A stretch of 64,000 bases of DNA from Streptomyces sp. CB01635. GTDB taxonomy: Bacteria > Actinomycetota > Actinomycetes > Streptomycetales > Streptomycetaceae. The notes under the pieces are model-generated. The model searched no databases and had not been told where the DNA came from. It worked only from the letters and a program-made list of their open reading frames with translations. A program made the position numbers and the translations under genes. The stretch lies in NCBI RefSeq assembly GCF_002803065.1, contig NZ_NNBL01000002.1:496001-560000 (forward strand). Direction: 5' to 3'. This document shows, piece by piece, positions 44,465 through 54,839 of this stretch (its first letter is position 1; every line of letters starts with the position of its first letter).

Positions 44465-44611
44465 GTGCCCATTGCCGCCCGCCTCGCACCCGGCTGCCGC
44501 CCCCGCGGCTGCCGGGCGCCGGCGCGGCGTGTGCACGGGCGCCGGGTGCGCTATGTCATCGGCGACGAGCCGGGCCAGGTCAACGGCATGCGATGGTGCG
44601 GGCGCGACTAG
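44465..44611 (+). CDS. trpM: TrpM-like small protein, 48 residues
   Basis: A short basic ORF between trpC and trpB, with [20 protein letters not shown] and then [16 protein letters not shown] near its end. The position and sequence style match TrpM of S. coelicolor, a small protein reported to modulate tryptophan synthesis and differentiation. GTG at 44465 starts 8 bases after the trpC stop. Three Cys and many Arg make it unlike the neighbouring enzymes. The homology is from memory, so the symbol is tentative. Confidence 0.65.
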   Translation: MPIAARLAPGCRPRGCRAPARRVHGRRVRYVIGDEPGQVNGMRWCGRD

Positions 44612-44663
44612 CGCCCACCGAGGCCCCCGACGCCGGCACCCGGCACCGGGGGTTGTGCCCACC

Positions 44664-44682
44664 CGTCCCGCCGTGCGGGACG
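44664..44682 (+). promoter_or_regulatory. Hairpin in the trpM-trpB gap
   Basis: CGTCCCGC (44664-44671) and GCGGGACG (44675-44682) form an 8-bp stem with a CGT loop in the 142-base gap before trpB. It has no U-tract. It could be a processing or pausing site; I see no gene in this gap. Confidence 0.35.
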
Positions 44683-44753
44683 CCTGCCCACAACGGGTAG
44701 GGGGCAGTGCCCGACCCCATCGCACTCGTCAGACCCAGACAGACAGGTCACCC

Positions 44754-46039
<1,286 letters not shown>

Positions 46040-46043
<4 letters not shown>

Positions 46044-46855
46044 GCGGCAACATCCAGCTGTTGAACGACACCCTCGCCGCCGCGCGCGCCGAGGGCCGCT
46101 CCGCCCTCATCGCCTACCTCCCGGCCGGGTTCCCGACCGTGGACGGTGGCATCGAGGCCATCAAGGCCGTCTTCGACGGCGGCGCCGACGTCGTGGAGGT
46201 CGGGCTGCCGCACAGCGACCCGGTCCTCGACGGTCCCGTCATCCAGACCGCGGACGACATCGCGCTGCGCGGCGGCGTCCGGATCGCCGACGTGATGCGC
46301 ACGGTCCGCGAGGCCCACGCGGCGACCGGCAAGCCGGTCCTCGTCATGACGTACTGGAACCCCATCGACCGGTACGGCATCGAGCGGTTCACCGCCGAGC
46401 TGGCCGAGGCGGGCGGCGCGGGCTGCATCCTGCCCGACCTGCCCGTCCAGGAGTCGGGGACCTGGAGGGAGCACGCGGACAAGCACGGCCTCGGGACCGT
46501 CTTCGTCGTCGCCCCCAGCAGCAAGGACGAGCGCCTCGCGACGATCACCGCCGCGGGCTCCGGCTTCGTGTACGCCGCCTCCCTGATGGGCGTCACCGGC
46601 ACCCGCGAGTCCGTCGGCAACCAGGCCCAGGACCTCGTGCGCCGCACCAAGGCCACCACCGACCTGCCGGTCTGTGTCGGCCTCGGCGTCTCGAACGCGA
46701 AGCAGGCGGCCGAGGTCGCCGGGTTCGCCGACGGGGTCATCGTCGGCTCGGCGTTCGTGAAGCTGATGCTCGACGCCGACGACGAGGCCGCCGGCCTCGC
46801 CGCCGTGCGGGCGCTCGCGGCGGATCTCGCGGACGGGGTGCGCGCCAAGGCGTAA
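46040..46855 (+). CDS. trpA: Tryptophan synthase alpha chain
   Basis: TrpA, 271 residues, cleaves indole-3-glycerol phosphate to indole, which passes to TrpB. The catalytic Glu and Asp lie in [43 protein letters not shown] and [20 protein letters not shown] are family blocks. GTG overlaps the trpB stop, so synthesis of both subunits is coupled. A terminator follows. Confidence 0.97.
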
Positions 46856-46906
46856 CCCGTCGCGTCGTCACCCATCGTGTCGTAACCCGTATGGGTGGAC
46901 CTGGGG

Positions 46907-46934
46907 CCGGGGAGGCACGCTGGTGCCTCCCCGG
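46907..46934 (+). terminator. Terminator after trpA
   Basis: Perfect 12-bp arms (46907-46918, 46923-46934) with a GCTG loop are followed by TTCGTTT. It ends 14 bases before the next start codon, so the DsbA-like gene must be read from a promoter within or beside it or by read-through. Confidence 0.75.
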
Positions 46935-46948
46935 TTCGTTTGGCGGGT

Positions 46949-47728
46949 GTGAGCGAGAAGAACCGTGACGGAAAGCGCACCGCCCGTGACCGGCTGGCGG
47001 AGGAGCGCGAGAAGCAGAGAGCCAAGGACAGGCGCCGCAGGGGCGTGATCGTGGGGGGCGCCGTCGTGGGCGTCCTCGCGCTGGCCGCCGTGATCGGGGT
47101 GATCGCGGCGAATTCCGGCGACGACAAGAGCGACGCCTCGGGGCCCGTCGTGGCCCCCCAGGGCGCGGTCGGCAAGGACAGCCTCGCGATCCCGGTCGGC
47201 AAGGACAGCGCGAAGTCGACGCTCACGGTGTGGGAGGACTTCCGCTGCCCAGCGTGCAAGGCCTTCGAGGACGCCTACCGCACCACGATCCACGAGCTGA
47301 CCGACTCCGGGCAGCTCAAGGTCGAGTACCACCTGGCCACACTCATCGACAAGAACATGGGCGGCAGTGGCTCCCTGCGCGCGGCGAACGCGGCGGCGTG
47401 CGCCCAGGACGCCGGGAAGTTCCCCCCGTACCACGACGTCCTCTACGAGAACCAGCCGTCGGAGACCGACGACGCCTTCGCGGACAACGGCAAGCTGATC
47501 GCGCTCGCCGGCAAGGTCGGCGGACTCGTGACGCCGGACTTCAAGAAGTGTGTCGACGACGGCAGCCATGACAGCTGGGTCAAGAAGTCGGACCAGGCGT
47601 TCCAGGCCGGCGGCTTCCAGGGCACACCGACAGTGCTCCTGAACGGGAAGAACGTGTTCGGCGACCAGGCCAACCCGCTGACCCCCGCGAAGCTGAAGCA
47701 GATGGTGCAGGCGGCCGACAAGTCGTAG
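46949..47728 (+). CDS. Membrane-anchored DsbA-like protein (paralogue)
   Basis: A 259-residue protein organised like the one at 15.1-15.9 kb: a basic cytoplasmic start (RLAEEREKQRAKDRRRRG), one anchor (VIVGGAVVGVLALAAVIGVI), then a thioredoxin-fold domain with FRCPACKAFE (Cys-Pro-Ala-Cys) and the cis-Pro loop GTPTVLLNGK. It probably acts as an oxidoreductase outside the membrane. GTG at 46949 is read right after the trpA terminator. lgt follows after 90 bases. Confidence 0.9.
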   Translation: MSEKNRDGKRTARDRLAEEREKQRAKDRRRRGVIVGGAVVGVLALAAVIGVIAANSGDDKSDASGPVVAPQGAVGKDSLAIPVGKDSAKSTLTVWEDFRCPACKAFEDAYRTTIHELTDSGQLKVEYHLATLIDKNMGGSGSLRAANAAACAQDAGKFPPYHDVLYENQPSETDDAFADNGKLIALAGKVGGLVTPDFKKCVDDGSHDSWVKKSDQAFQAGGFQGTPTVLLNGKNVFGDQANPLTPAKLKQMVQAADKS

Positions 47729-47818
47729 GAGCGGCAGGAGACGCGGGGGTCTCGTTATGGACCCGTAGCCGGGCTGATTGCCGCCGCCACGGCCCGGCAC
47801 GGTAGCGTCGACATCGCC

Positions 47819-48829
47819 ATGACTCTTGCCTTCATCCCCAGCCCGTCACACGGAGTGGTCTATCTCGGACCCATTCCGCTGCGCGGCTACGCGTTCTGCA
47901 TCATCATCGGCGTCTTCGTGGCCGTCTGGCTCGGCAACAAGCGCTGGATCGCCCGCGGCGGGCGGTCCGGCACCGTGGCCGACATCGCGGTCTGGGCCGT
48001 GCCGTTCGGCCTCGTCGGCGGCCGGCTCTACCACGTGATCACGGACTACGAGCTGTACTTCAGCGAGGGCCGCGACTGGGTGGACGCCTTCAAGATCTGG
48101 GAGGGCGGCCTCGGGATCTGGGGTGCCATCGCCCTCGGCGCGGTGGGCGCGTGGATCGGGTGCCGCAGGCGCGGCATCCCGCTCCCGGCCTACGCCGACG
48201 CCATCGCACCCGGCATCGCCGTCGCGCAGGCCATCGGCCGCTGGGGCAACTGGTTCAACCAGGAGCTGTACGGCAAGCCCACCGACCTGCCGTGGGCCCT
48301 GAAGATCACGTCGTCGGCGGACGGGCGCGTGCCGGGCACGTACCACCCGACCTTCCTGTACGAGTCCCTGTGGTGCATCGGTGTCGCGCTGCTCGTCATC
48401 TGGGCGGACCGCCGCTTCAAGCTCGGCCACGGCCGCGCCTTCGCGCTCTATGTCGCCGCGTACTGCGTGGGCCGCTTCTGGATCGAGTACATGCGCGTCG
48501 ACGACGCGCACCACATCCTCGGCCTGCGGCTCAACGACTGGACCGCGATGGGTGTTTTCCTGCTCGCGGTGATCTACATCGTGATCTCGACGAAGATCCG
48601 CCCTGGGCGCGAGGCGGTCGTGGAACCGGGCGCCGGTGACGATGCCGATGCCGAGGACAAGGCTGAGGACAAGGGCGACGACGCCGATCCCAAGGACAAG
48701 GCCGAAGGCGAGGCCGGGGCCGAGTCCAAGGAGAAGGAGCCGGCCGCGTCCGAGGACGAGGCCGAGGAGCAGTCCGACAAGGACGAGGCCAACGGCGAGT
48801 CAGGGGCGACCAAGGCCGGGAAGAGCTAG
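47819..48829 (+). CDS. lgt: Prolipoprotein diacylglyceryl transferase
   Basis: Lgt attaches diacylglycerol to the lipobox cysteine of prolipoproteins, the step before LspA. The 336-residue protein has about seven membrane segments, VPFGLVGGRLYHVITDYELY, the Lgt signature GRWGNWFNQELYGKPTDLPW, and YHPTFLYESLW. From about residue 270 a highly charged Glu/Asp/Lys-rich tail (EDKAEDKGDDADPKDKAEGE and onward) extends into the cytoplasm; such tails vary between Streptomyces species and are absent in E. coli. A strong bidirectional terminator follows. Confidence 0.96.
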   Translation: MTLAFIPSPSHGVVYLGPIPLRGYAFCIIIGVFVAVWLGNKRWIARGGRSGTVADIAVWAVPFGLVGGRLYHVITDYELYFSEGRDWVDAFKIWEGGLGIWGAIALGAVGAWIGCRRRGIPLPAYADAIAPGIAVAQAIGRWGNWFNQELYGKPTDLPWALKITSSADGRVPGTYHPTFLYESLWCIGVALLVIWADRRFKLGHGRAFALYVAAYCVGRFWIEYMRVDDAHHILGLRLNDWTAMGVFLLAVIYIVISTKIRPGREAVVEPGAGDDADAEDKAEDKGDDADPKDKAEGEAGAESKEKEPAASEDEAEEQSDKDEANGESGATKAGKS

Positions 48830-48851
48830 CTGAGCCTCACCACCCGTACGT

Positions 48852-48892
48852 CGACGGGGGCGCCGGATCGCATCGATCCGGCGCCCCCGTCG
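48852..48892. terminator. Bidirectional terminator between lgt and the CitE-like gene
   Basis: Perfect 19-bp arms (48852-48870, 48874-48892) with a CAT loop lie between convergent genes, 23 bases after the lgt stop and 12 bases beyond the stop of the lyase gene. Confidence 0.85.
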
Positions 48893-48903
48893 CTCTGTCC
48901 CGG

Positions 48904-49740
48904 TCAGCTCCCGCGGCGGCGCGATGCCAGCGCAAGGACCCGGCGCGCGTCCGAGACGATCGCCGCGTCGACGAAGCGGCCGTCGGGCAGGGCCAGGGCT
49001 CCCGCCTCCGTGGAGGCGGCGCCGACGACCTCCGTCGCCGCGTCGACCTCCGCCGCCGTCGGCAGGAACGTCGCCTCGATGACGGGAAGCTGGCGGGGGT
49101 GGATCGCCATGCGGCCGAAGAAGCCGAGTGCGCGGCCCTGTGAGCACGAGCGGGCCAGGCCCACCGTGTCGCGGATGTCCGGATAGACGGACTGCGGCGG
49201 CGGGGGCAGCGCCGCGGCGCGCGCGGCGACCACCGCCCGCCCCCGTGGCCACGCCAGACCCTCGCCGTTCGCCAGGCCGAGCTCCGCCCGCAGATCCGAC
49301 TCGCCCAGCGCGATGCCGCGTACGCCGGGATGCCGGGCGATCTCGTACGCGTGCTCGACGCCGAGCGCCGACTCCAGGAGGGCGTACAGGGGCGGCACCT
49401 CGACCGACCAGTCCGATACGCGGTCCAGGTCGGCGGGGCCGTGGACCTTGGGAAGGCGCAGGGCGCCGAGGCCGGGGAGCGGGGTGAGGCGTCTGACCTC
49501 GGACTCGGCGCGCGGCGAGTTCAGCGCGTTGACCCTCACGTGCACCGGCACCTGGTGCTTCTCGGCGAGGAGCTCCGCGGTCGCGTCGAGGGCGTACGCC
49601 TTGCGGTCGGGGGCGACCGCGTCCTCCAGGTCGATCAGGACCACGTCGGCGCCCGAGTCGAGTGCCTTCGCCACGACCTCCGGCCGGTCTCCCGGGGCGT
49701 AGAGCCAGGTCAGGAAGGTCTCGTAGGACTGGGCGGTCAC
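48904..49740 (-). CDS. HpcH/HpaI aldolase, CitE-like CoA ester lyase
   Basis: A 278-residue TIM-barrel lyase of the CitE/malyl-CoA lyase group. It has TWLYAPGDRPEVVAKALDSG, VVLIDLEDAVAPDRK (metal and substrate residues), VHVRVNALNSP, LRLPKVHGPADLD, YALLESALGVEHAYEIA, GIALGESDLRAELG and GFFGRMAIHPRQLPVI. Such enzymes cleave 3-hydroxy-acyl-CoA such as malyl- or citramalyl-CoA. GTG overlaps the CoA-transferase stop by 4 bases, so it is the last gene of the cluster and may act on the product of that transferase. The substrate is not known. Confidence 0.9.
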   Translation of the reverse strand: MTAQSYETFLTWLYAPGDRPEVVAKALDSGADVVLIDLEDAVAPDRKAYALDATAELLAEKHQVPVHVRVNALNSPRAESEVRRLTPLPGLGALRLPKVHGPADLDRVSDWSVEVPPLYALLESALGVEHAYEIARHPGVRGIALGESDLRAELGLANGEGLAWPRGRAVVAARAAALPPPPQSVYPDIRDTVGLARSCSQGRALGFFGRMAIHPRQLPVIEATFLPTAAEVDAATEVVGAASTEAGALALPDGRFVDAAIVSDARRVLALASRRRGS

Positions 49741-50945
49741 AGCGCGCCCGCTTCGCGGAGGGTGGTGATCTCCGAGGGGGAGAGACCGAGGCCCGTGAGG
49801 ATCTCGTCCGTGTCGGCGCCGTGGGGCCGGCCGGCCCACCTGATCGCGCCGGGGGTCTCGGAGAGGCGGAACAGTACGTTCTGCATCTTGACGGTGCCCA
49901 GCTCGGGGTCGGGCACCTCGGTGATCGAGCCGAGTGCCCGGTACTGCTCGTCCTCCATCACGTCGCGGATGTCGAAGACGGGGGCGATGGCGGCCTCCGC
50001 CTTCTCGAAGGCGGCGAGGACGTCGTCCCGCGAGTGCCGGGCGATCCATGCACCGACCGCCGCGTCGAGTTCGTCGGCGTGCCCCGCGCGGCCCGAACCC
50101 GTCGCGAACCACGCCTTGTCGATCAGCTCGGGGCGGCCGACCAGGCGCATCACGCGCTCGGCGATCGACTGGGCGGACGTGGAGACCGCCACCCACTTGT
50201 CGTCGCTCGTGCGGTACGTGTTGCGCGGGGCGTTGTTCGTGGAGCGGTTCCCCGTGCGCGGCTGTACGTAGCCGAGCTGGTCGTACCAGATGGGCTGCGG
50301 GCCGATGACCGTCAGCATCGGCTCGATGATTGCCATGTCGACGACCTGGCCCCGGCCGGTCCGCTCGCGGCCCTGGAGCGCGGCCATCACCGCGTACGAC
50401 GTGGAGAGCGCGGCGATCGAGTCCGCGAGGCCGAACGGAGGAAGCGTCGGGGGGCCGTCGGGCTCGCCCGTGAGCGCCGCGAAGCCGCTCATCGCCTCGG
50501 CGAGCGTGCCGAAGCCGGGGCGGCGCGAGTACGGTCCGAACTGGCCGAAGCCGGTGACGCGGGTGAGCACCAGGCGCGGGTTGGCGGCACTCAGCTCCTC
50601 CCAGCCGAGGTTCCACTTCTCCAGGGTGCCGGGGCGGAAGTTCTCGATCAGGACGTCGGCGTCCGCGACCAGCTTGAGGAGGATCTCGCGCCCGCCCCGC
50701 GTGGAGAGGTCGAGCGTGATGTTCCGCTTGTTGCGGCCGAGGAGCTTCCACCACAGGCCGACGCCGTCCTTCGACGGACCGTGGCCACGGGACGGGTCCG
50801 GTTTACGGGGGTGCTCGACCTTGATCACGTCGGCGCCGAAGTCGCCCAGCATGGTGGCGGCGAGGGGGCCGGCGAAGAGGGTGGCGAGGTCGAGTACGCG
50901 TAGGCCTTGCAGGGGGGCGGGGGTGTTGGACGCAGGGGATTTCAT
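49737..50945 (-). CDS. CaiB/BaiF-family (class III) CoA-transferase
   Basis: A 402-residue enzyme that moves CoA between acyl-CoA and a free acid. It has LQGLRVLDLATLFAGPLAAT, GDFGADVIKVEHPRKPDPSR with the conserved acidic region, RNKRNITLDLSTRGGREILL, ADVLIENFRPGTLEKWNLGW and GFGQFGPYSRRPGFGTLAEA. It overlaps the ARH-like gene upstream and the CitE-like lyase downstream by 4 bases each. A CoA-transferase plus a lyase resembles itaconate or dicarboxylate catabolic pairs, but no hydratase is present. Confidence 0.92.
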   Translation of the reverse strand: MKSPASNTPAPLQGLRVLDLATLFAGPLAATMLGDFGADVIKVEHPRKPDPSRGHGPSKDGVGLWWKLLGRNKRNITLDLSTRGGREILLKLVADADVLIENFRPGTLEKWNLGWEELSAANPRLVLTRVTGFGQFGPYSRRPGFGTLAEAMSGFAALTGEPDGPPTLPPFGLADSIAALSTSYAVMAALQGRERTGRGQVVDMAIIEPMLTVIGPQPIWYDQLGYVQPRTGNRSTNNAPRNTYRTSDDKWVAVSTSAQSIAERVMRLVGRPELIDKAWFATGSGRAGHADELDAAVGAWIARHSRDDVLAAFEKAEAAIAPVFDIRDVMEDEQYRALGSITEVPDPELGTVKMQNVLFRLSETPGAIRWAGRPHGADTDEILTGLGLSPSEITTLREAGAL

Positions 50946-52357
50946 GTGCGGGCCTCCAGAGTGAGCCTGGCCAGTTCGTCGAAGCCGATCCCGTCGAAGT
51001 CGGCGACCGAGGTCGACAGACGGTTCTTGAGCGGGGCGGTCCAGCGGTCGTCGATCGCGTCGGGGGAGCCGGCGAGGAGTCCGGCGATCGAACCGGCCGT
51101 CGCGCCGTTGGAGTCGGTGTCCCAACCACCCGACACCGCCCGGCAGATGGACCCCGTGAAGTCGCCGTCGGCGTGGGTGAGCGCGGCGGCGAGCAGCGCC
51201 GCGTTGGGCAGGACGTGCACCCAGTGGTGGTCGTGGGCGTAACGGGCGTGGAGTGTGTCGACGACTGATGCGAAGCCCGCCGGGGTGCCGGTGGGTTCGG
51301 CGCGGGCCGTCTCGATGCCGAAGCGGACCGCTTGGGCGTAGCGGGAGTCGGGCGGGATCACGGAGAGGGCCGCGTCGAGGGTGGCTTGGACGGTGGGGGC
51401 CGTGCCTGAAGGTGCTGACGCGTGGGCGATGGCCGCCGCTACGAACATCTCGCCGTAGACGCCGTTCGCCGTGTGCGTCAACGTCGCGTCCCTGTGCGCC
51501 AGCTCGGCTGCTCCGGCGGGGTCGCCCGGGTTCGTCCAGCCGAAGATGTCCGCGCGGATCTGGGCGCCGATCCACTCCCGGAACGGGTTGTGATGCACGG
51601 CCGTGTCCGGGGGCTCGATGCCGTCCAGGAGATTGCGGTACGCGACGCGCTCCGCGGTGAACGTGCGGCCCGCCGGCAACTCGTCGAGCCAGAGCTGCGC
51701 CACGTCTGCGGTGGTGAAGTCGGCGCCGTGGCGCTGGAGCAGGAGCAGACCGAGGAGCGGGTAGTTGAGGTCGTCGTCCTCGGGCATGCCGTCGATGTTC
51801 TCGGCGAGGGAGGTGGGGCGGGAGCGGCGGTTCCAGGGGTAGCGCTCCGCCACGTCCTGCGGGAGGTTCCGGTGCGTGAACCAGGTGCTCAGGGGCCAGT
51901 TGGACGTGGATTTCGCGATGGCCCGGATGCCGCGCAGGGGGAGCTTCTCGACGGGTTTGCCGAGGAGGCAGCCGACGGCTCTGCCCAGCCAGGATGCGTG
52001 CAGGCCTTTCGCTTCGGAGGTCTCTGGGGGCGCTGCTCCCAGGCTCCCGCGTTCCTTGTCCTCAAGCGTCGGACGGGCTGGGTGGGGGGTCAGCTGTCTG
52101 ATTTCCGGCAAGGATGTCGGTTCAAGTGCCCTCAACGGGCTCTGTGTCGAGGCCAGTTCGTCCAGGAGCTGCTGTGCCAGGGGTCGTAGCTTCGGATCCT
52201 GGGGCGGTGGTGATGCTCCCGCGCGCTCGGGGGGCGGGTGGCCTCCTGCCTCGCGCCAGCGGCGCTCCACCCCGCTCGCGTTCCGGCCCTCCTGTGCCGC
52301 CTGGCGCAGCTCGTGGCCGAGCAGGTCCTCGGGCTGGACCCAGGTGAGGCGCAGCAT
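50942..52357 (-). CDS. ADP-ribosylglycohydrolase family protein, divergent member
   Basis: A 471-residue ARH-family protein, longer than usual. Residues 1-110 are a Pro/Glu/Arg-rich N-terminal region without clear fold (LGHELRQAAQEGRNASGVER). The ARH fold follows from SWLGRAVGCLLGKPVEKLPL. The first acidic motif is GMPEDDDLNYPLLGL rather than TDDT; the C-terminal metal motif is SGGWDTDSNGATAGSIAGLL. Both metal sites are therefore plausible, with a variant first site. The start is ATG at 52357 (TGATG junction with the gene upstream). It is part of the LacI-ARH cluster; the substrate is unknown. Confidence 0.85.
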   Translation of the reverse strand: MLRLTWVQPEDLLGHELRQAAQEGRNASGVERRWREAGGHPPPERAGASPPPQDPKLRPLAQQLLDELASTQSPLRALEPTSLPEIRQLTPHPARPTLEDKERGSLGAAPPETSEAKGLHASWLGRAVGCLLGKPVEKLPLRGIRAIAKSTSNWPLSTWFTHRNLPQDVAERYPWNRRSRPTSLAENIDGMPEDDDLNYPLLGLLLLQRHGADFTTADVAQLWLDELPAGRTFTAERVAYRNLLDGIEPPDTAVHHNPFREWIGAQIRADIFGWTNPGDPAGAAELAHRDATLTHTANGVYGEMFVAAAIAHASAPSGTAPTVQATLDAALSVIPPDSRYAQAVRFGIETARAEPTGTPAGFASVVDTLHARYAHDHHWVHVLPNAALLAAALTHADGDFTGSICRAVSGGWDTDSNGATAGSIAGLLAGSPDAIDDRWTAPLKNRLSTSVADFDGIGFDELARLTLEART

Positions 52358-53574
52358 CACGACACCGCGGTGGCGGTGAGTTCTGCGAACGCCGCCTCGT
52401 GGGACCGGCGGCGGGTCATGTCCTTGGCGAAGACCTCGCGCGTGACCCGGGCCAGTGAGGCGGCCGGTGTGTGCAGGTCGAGCCTGCTCGCGCGGGCCAC
52501 CTCCCCGCTCCACTCCCGGGGCACCGCCGGCTCCCCGTACAGCGCGCCCACGATCGCTCCGCTCATCGTCGCGATCGAGTCACAGTCCCGGCCGTAGTTG
52601 ACCGAACCGAGGACCGTGTGGCGGAAGTCGCCCCGGCCGACCAGGAGCATCCCGAGCGCGATCGGCAGCTCCTCGATCGCGTGGAGGCGGGACGGGCGGC
52701 GCGCCCCGAGCGACGGCTTGCGGTACTCCGGGCCCACCGTGTCGAAGGGGGTGATCGCCTCGCGCAGCGGTCCCAGCGCGTCCTCGAAGTCCGTGTAGTC
52801 GCGCGCCACTTCGCATACCGCTTCGATCGCCGACCTCGTGCCGTCCTTCGCGAGCGCCAGCGCGTCCTCCACCACCGACTCCGGCGTCGCGCCCGGCCTG
52901 AACGCCGCGGCCACCGCTGCCGCGAAGACGCCCGCCGCCTCCCTGCCGTACGACGACTGGTGCGCGCCCGCCACGTCCAGCGCCTCCTCGTACGCCCTGG
53001 CCGGGTTGCCCGCGTTCACCGCTCCGACCGGAGCCATGTACATCGCCGCGCCGCAGTTCACGATGTTGCCCACGCCCGCCTCGCGCGGGTCGACATGGCC
53101 GTAGTGGATGCGCGCCACGATCCACTTCTCCGCCAGGAAGATCCGTTGCAGCGGGAGCGCCTCCGCCTCCAGCTCCGGGATCCAGCGCGTGTTGGTGATC
53201 AGGTCGGGGACGAGGTGGTCCGCGACCGCGTACGCGTCCAGGTGGTCCCGTACGTTCTCGTAGACCCTGATCAGCGCGTGCGTCATCAAGGTGTCGTCCG
53301 TGACGTGCCCGTCGCCCTTGTGGTACGGCGCGATCGGGCGCGCCGTGCGCCAGTCGTCCTTGTGGAACGGCTCCACGATGCCGCGGACCCGGCCGCCGTG
53401 GCGCTCCGCGATCGCCTCCGGCGTCCAGCCCTCCACGGGGCCGCCCAGCGCGTCGCCCACCGCCGCGCCCACGAGGGCTCCTGTGGTGCGGTCCTCCAGG
53501 GAGAAAGGGGTTGAGGCTGAGATTGAGTTTTGAGTGCGGGCAGGTGTGGGGCCGGCTGTTGTGGGGGTTGTCAT
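52357..53574 (-). CDS. ADP-ribosylglycohydrolase family protein
   Basis: A 405-residue ARH-family hydrolase with complete metal motifs: GALVGAAVGDALGGPVEGWT at the start of the fold, HVTDDTLMTHALIR (TDDT), the central NCGAAMYMAPVGAVNAGNPA, and NYGRDCDSIATMSGAIVGAL (DxDS). Relatives remove ADP-ribose from proteins or hydrolyse related N-glycosidic bonds with two Mg2+. An N-terminal Thr/Ser-rich stretch of about 30 residues precedes the fold. It overlaps the ARH-like gene upstream by 4 bases and the one downstream by 1 base. Confidence 0.9.
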   Translation of the reverse strand: MTTPTTAGPTPARTQNSISASTPFSLEDRTTGALVGAAVGDALGGPVEGWTPEAIAERHGGRVRGIVEPFHKDDWRTARPIAPYHKGDGHVTDDTLMTHALIRVYENVRDHLDAYAVADHLVPDLITNTRWIPELEAEALPLQRIFLAEKWIVARIHYGHVDPREAGVGNIVNCGAAMYMAPVGAVNAGNPARAYEEALDVAGAHQSSYGREAAGVFAAAVAAAFRPGATPESVVEDALALAKDGTRSAIEAVCEVARDYTDFEDALGPLREAITPFDTVGPEYRKPSLGARRPSRLHAIEELPIALGMLLVGRGDFRHTVLGSVNYGRDCDSIATMSGAIVGALYGEPAVPREWSGEVARASRLDLHTPAASLARVTREVFAKDMTRRRSHEAAFAELTATAVS

Positions 53575-54770
53575 TGGGCGCCTTTCGGTGTGGTTGCCCT
53601 GGTCAGGTCTGCTGCGATGGCTACGAGGTCCGTTCCTGCCAGGCGCGGCAGCGCGCAGCCCGCGAGCCTGCGGCAGGCGTCCCGCCAGCTCGCGGGGAGC
53701 GTGTCGGCTCCGCCGATCGCGCCCGTCAGTGCGCCCGCCAGCGCCGGGGCCGAGTCCGCCACCCGCGACAGGCACGCCGCCGTGGGCACCGCCTCCGTCA
53801 CGTCGCCGCCGGCCGCGGTCGCCACGGCCAGGGCCACCGGGACCGTCTCCGCTGCCGCGATGCCGTAGCTGTAGACGTGGTCGACGATCTCGTGCTCCAG
53901 CACCGGGACCAGCGCGAACGCGTTTCCCGGCAGGCCCGGGCGGGCCGCGGCCGCCCTTCGTGCCAGGTCCACCGCGTGCAGCGCGTTGCGGCGGATCTCG
54001 GTTCCCTCGGGCAGCTGGGCCAGCGCTGCGTCCACGCAGGCGTCGACCGGGGCGCCGCCCAGCGCTGCCGCTACGGCTGCCGCCATCGCTCTCGCCCCGT
54101 GGACTCCGTCGCCGTCCTGGGTGTAGCGGGCGTCGAACTCCGCCAGTTGGGCGGCCAGTTCGGGTTCACCCGGGTGGACCACGGCCAGTACCGCGGCGCG
54201 TACACAGGCCGCGTCGTCGAAGTAGTGCGGGTTGTCGTGTCCCGTGGCCGGGGGGCTCAGGCCCGCCGCCAGGTTGCCCAGGCCCGCTCGTACGGAGATG
54301 CGTGCCCGCATCGGCATGCGCGCCGACTCGATCTCGTCCGCTCGGGCCGTTGCTTCGGCCACCTCGGCGGCGAGGGTGTTCCAGGCGAGGGCCAGTGCCG
54401 TGCGTACGTGTTCGTCCGGGGGGACGTTCGTGCTTTGGGCTCCCGCCCTGGTGGCGTTCAGGATCGACGCCGCTGTGAACGCCGCCCATTCGGCGTCGTC
54501 CGACGGGCCCAGGCGCAGGGGTTCCGGGGGTTGGTTCAGCGCGATCGGTACGGGGAGTGTCGTCGTCGCGTTCTGTTCCGCGAACGTGTCCAGTTCACGG
54601 GTCAGGCGGCGGGTCCAGTCGGGGAGGCGGGCCGCGCGGTGTCTGCCTGAGGGCCAGCCCGCGGCGTCGCCTGCGGCGATGCCCAGTAGTAGGCCCTCGA
54701 TTCGGTGGGGGGTGGTGGGGGTTCCGGTGGTGCGGGGGGTTGCCCGGGTGGTGACGGTTGGTGGCGTCAT
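53571..54770 (-). CDS. ADP-ribosylglycohydrolase-like protein with degenerate metal sites
   Basis: A 399-residue ARH homologue. The fold begins HRIEGLLLGIAAGDAAGWPS and continues LRLGPSDDAEWAAFTAASIL, where the usual TDDT is SDDA. The C-terminal DxDT/S motif is replaced by LSRVADSAPALAGALTGAIG. The central helices (DGDGVHGARAMAAAVAAALG, HYFDDAACVRAAVLAVV) are retained. It may be a regulatory or ligand-binding paralogue rather than an enzyme. ATG at 54770; upstream frames run into a dispersed repeat and are not coding. Confidence 0.82.
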   Translation of the reverse strand: MTPPTVTTRATPRTTGTPTTPHRIEGLLLGIAAGDAAGWPSGRHRAARLPDWTRRLTRELDTFAEQNATTTLPVPIALNQPPEPLRLGPSDDAEWAAFTAASILNATRAGAQSTNVPPDEHVRTALALAWNTLAAEVAEATARADEIESARMPMRARISVRAGLGNLAAGLSPPATGHDNPHYFDDAACVRAAVLAVVHPGEPELAAQLAEFDARYTQDGDGVHGARAMAAAVAAALGGAPVDACVDAALAQLPEGTEIRRNALHAVDLARRAAAARPGLPGNAFALVPVLEHEIVDHVYSYGIAAAETVPVALAVATAAGGDVTEAVPTAACLSRVADSAPALAGALTGAIGGADTLPASWRDACRRLAGCALPRLAGTDLVAIAADLTRATTPKGAQ

Positions 54771-54839
54771 GGTGTGCTGGCCTCTCTGGGGGCGGGTGCC
54801 GGCTTGCTCTGGGCTCCCGCTCGCGCCGGTGGTGGGTGC

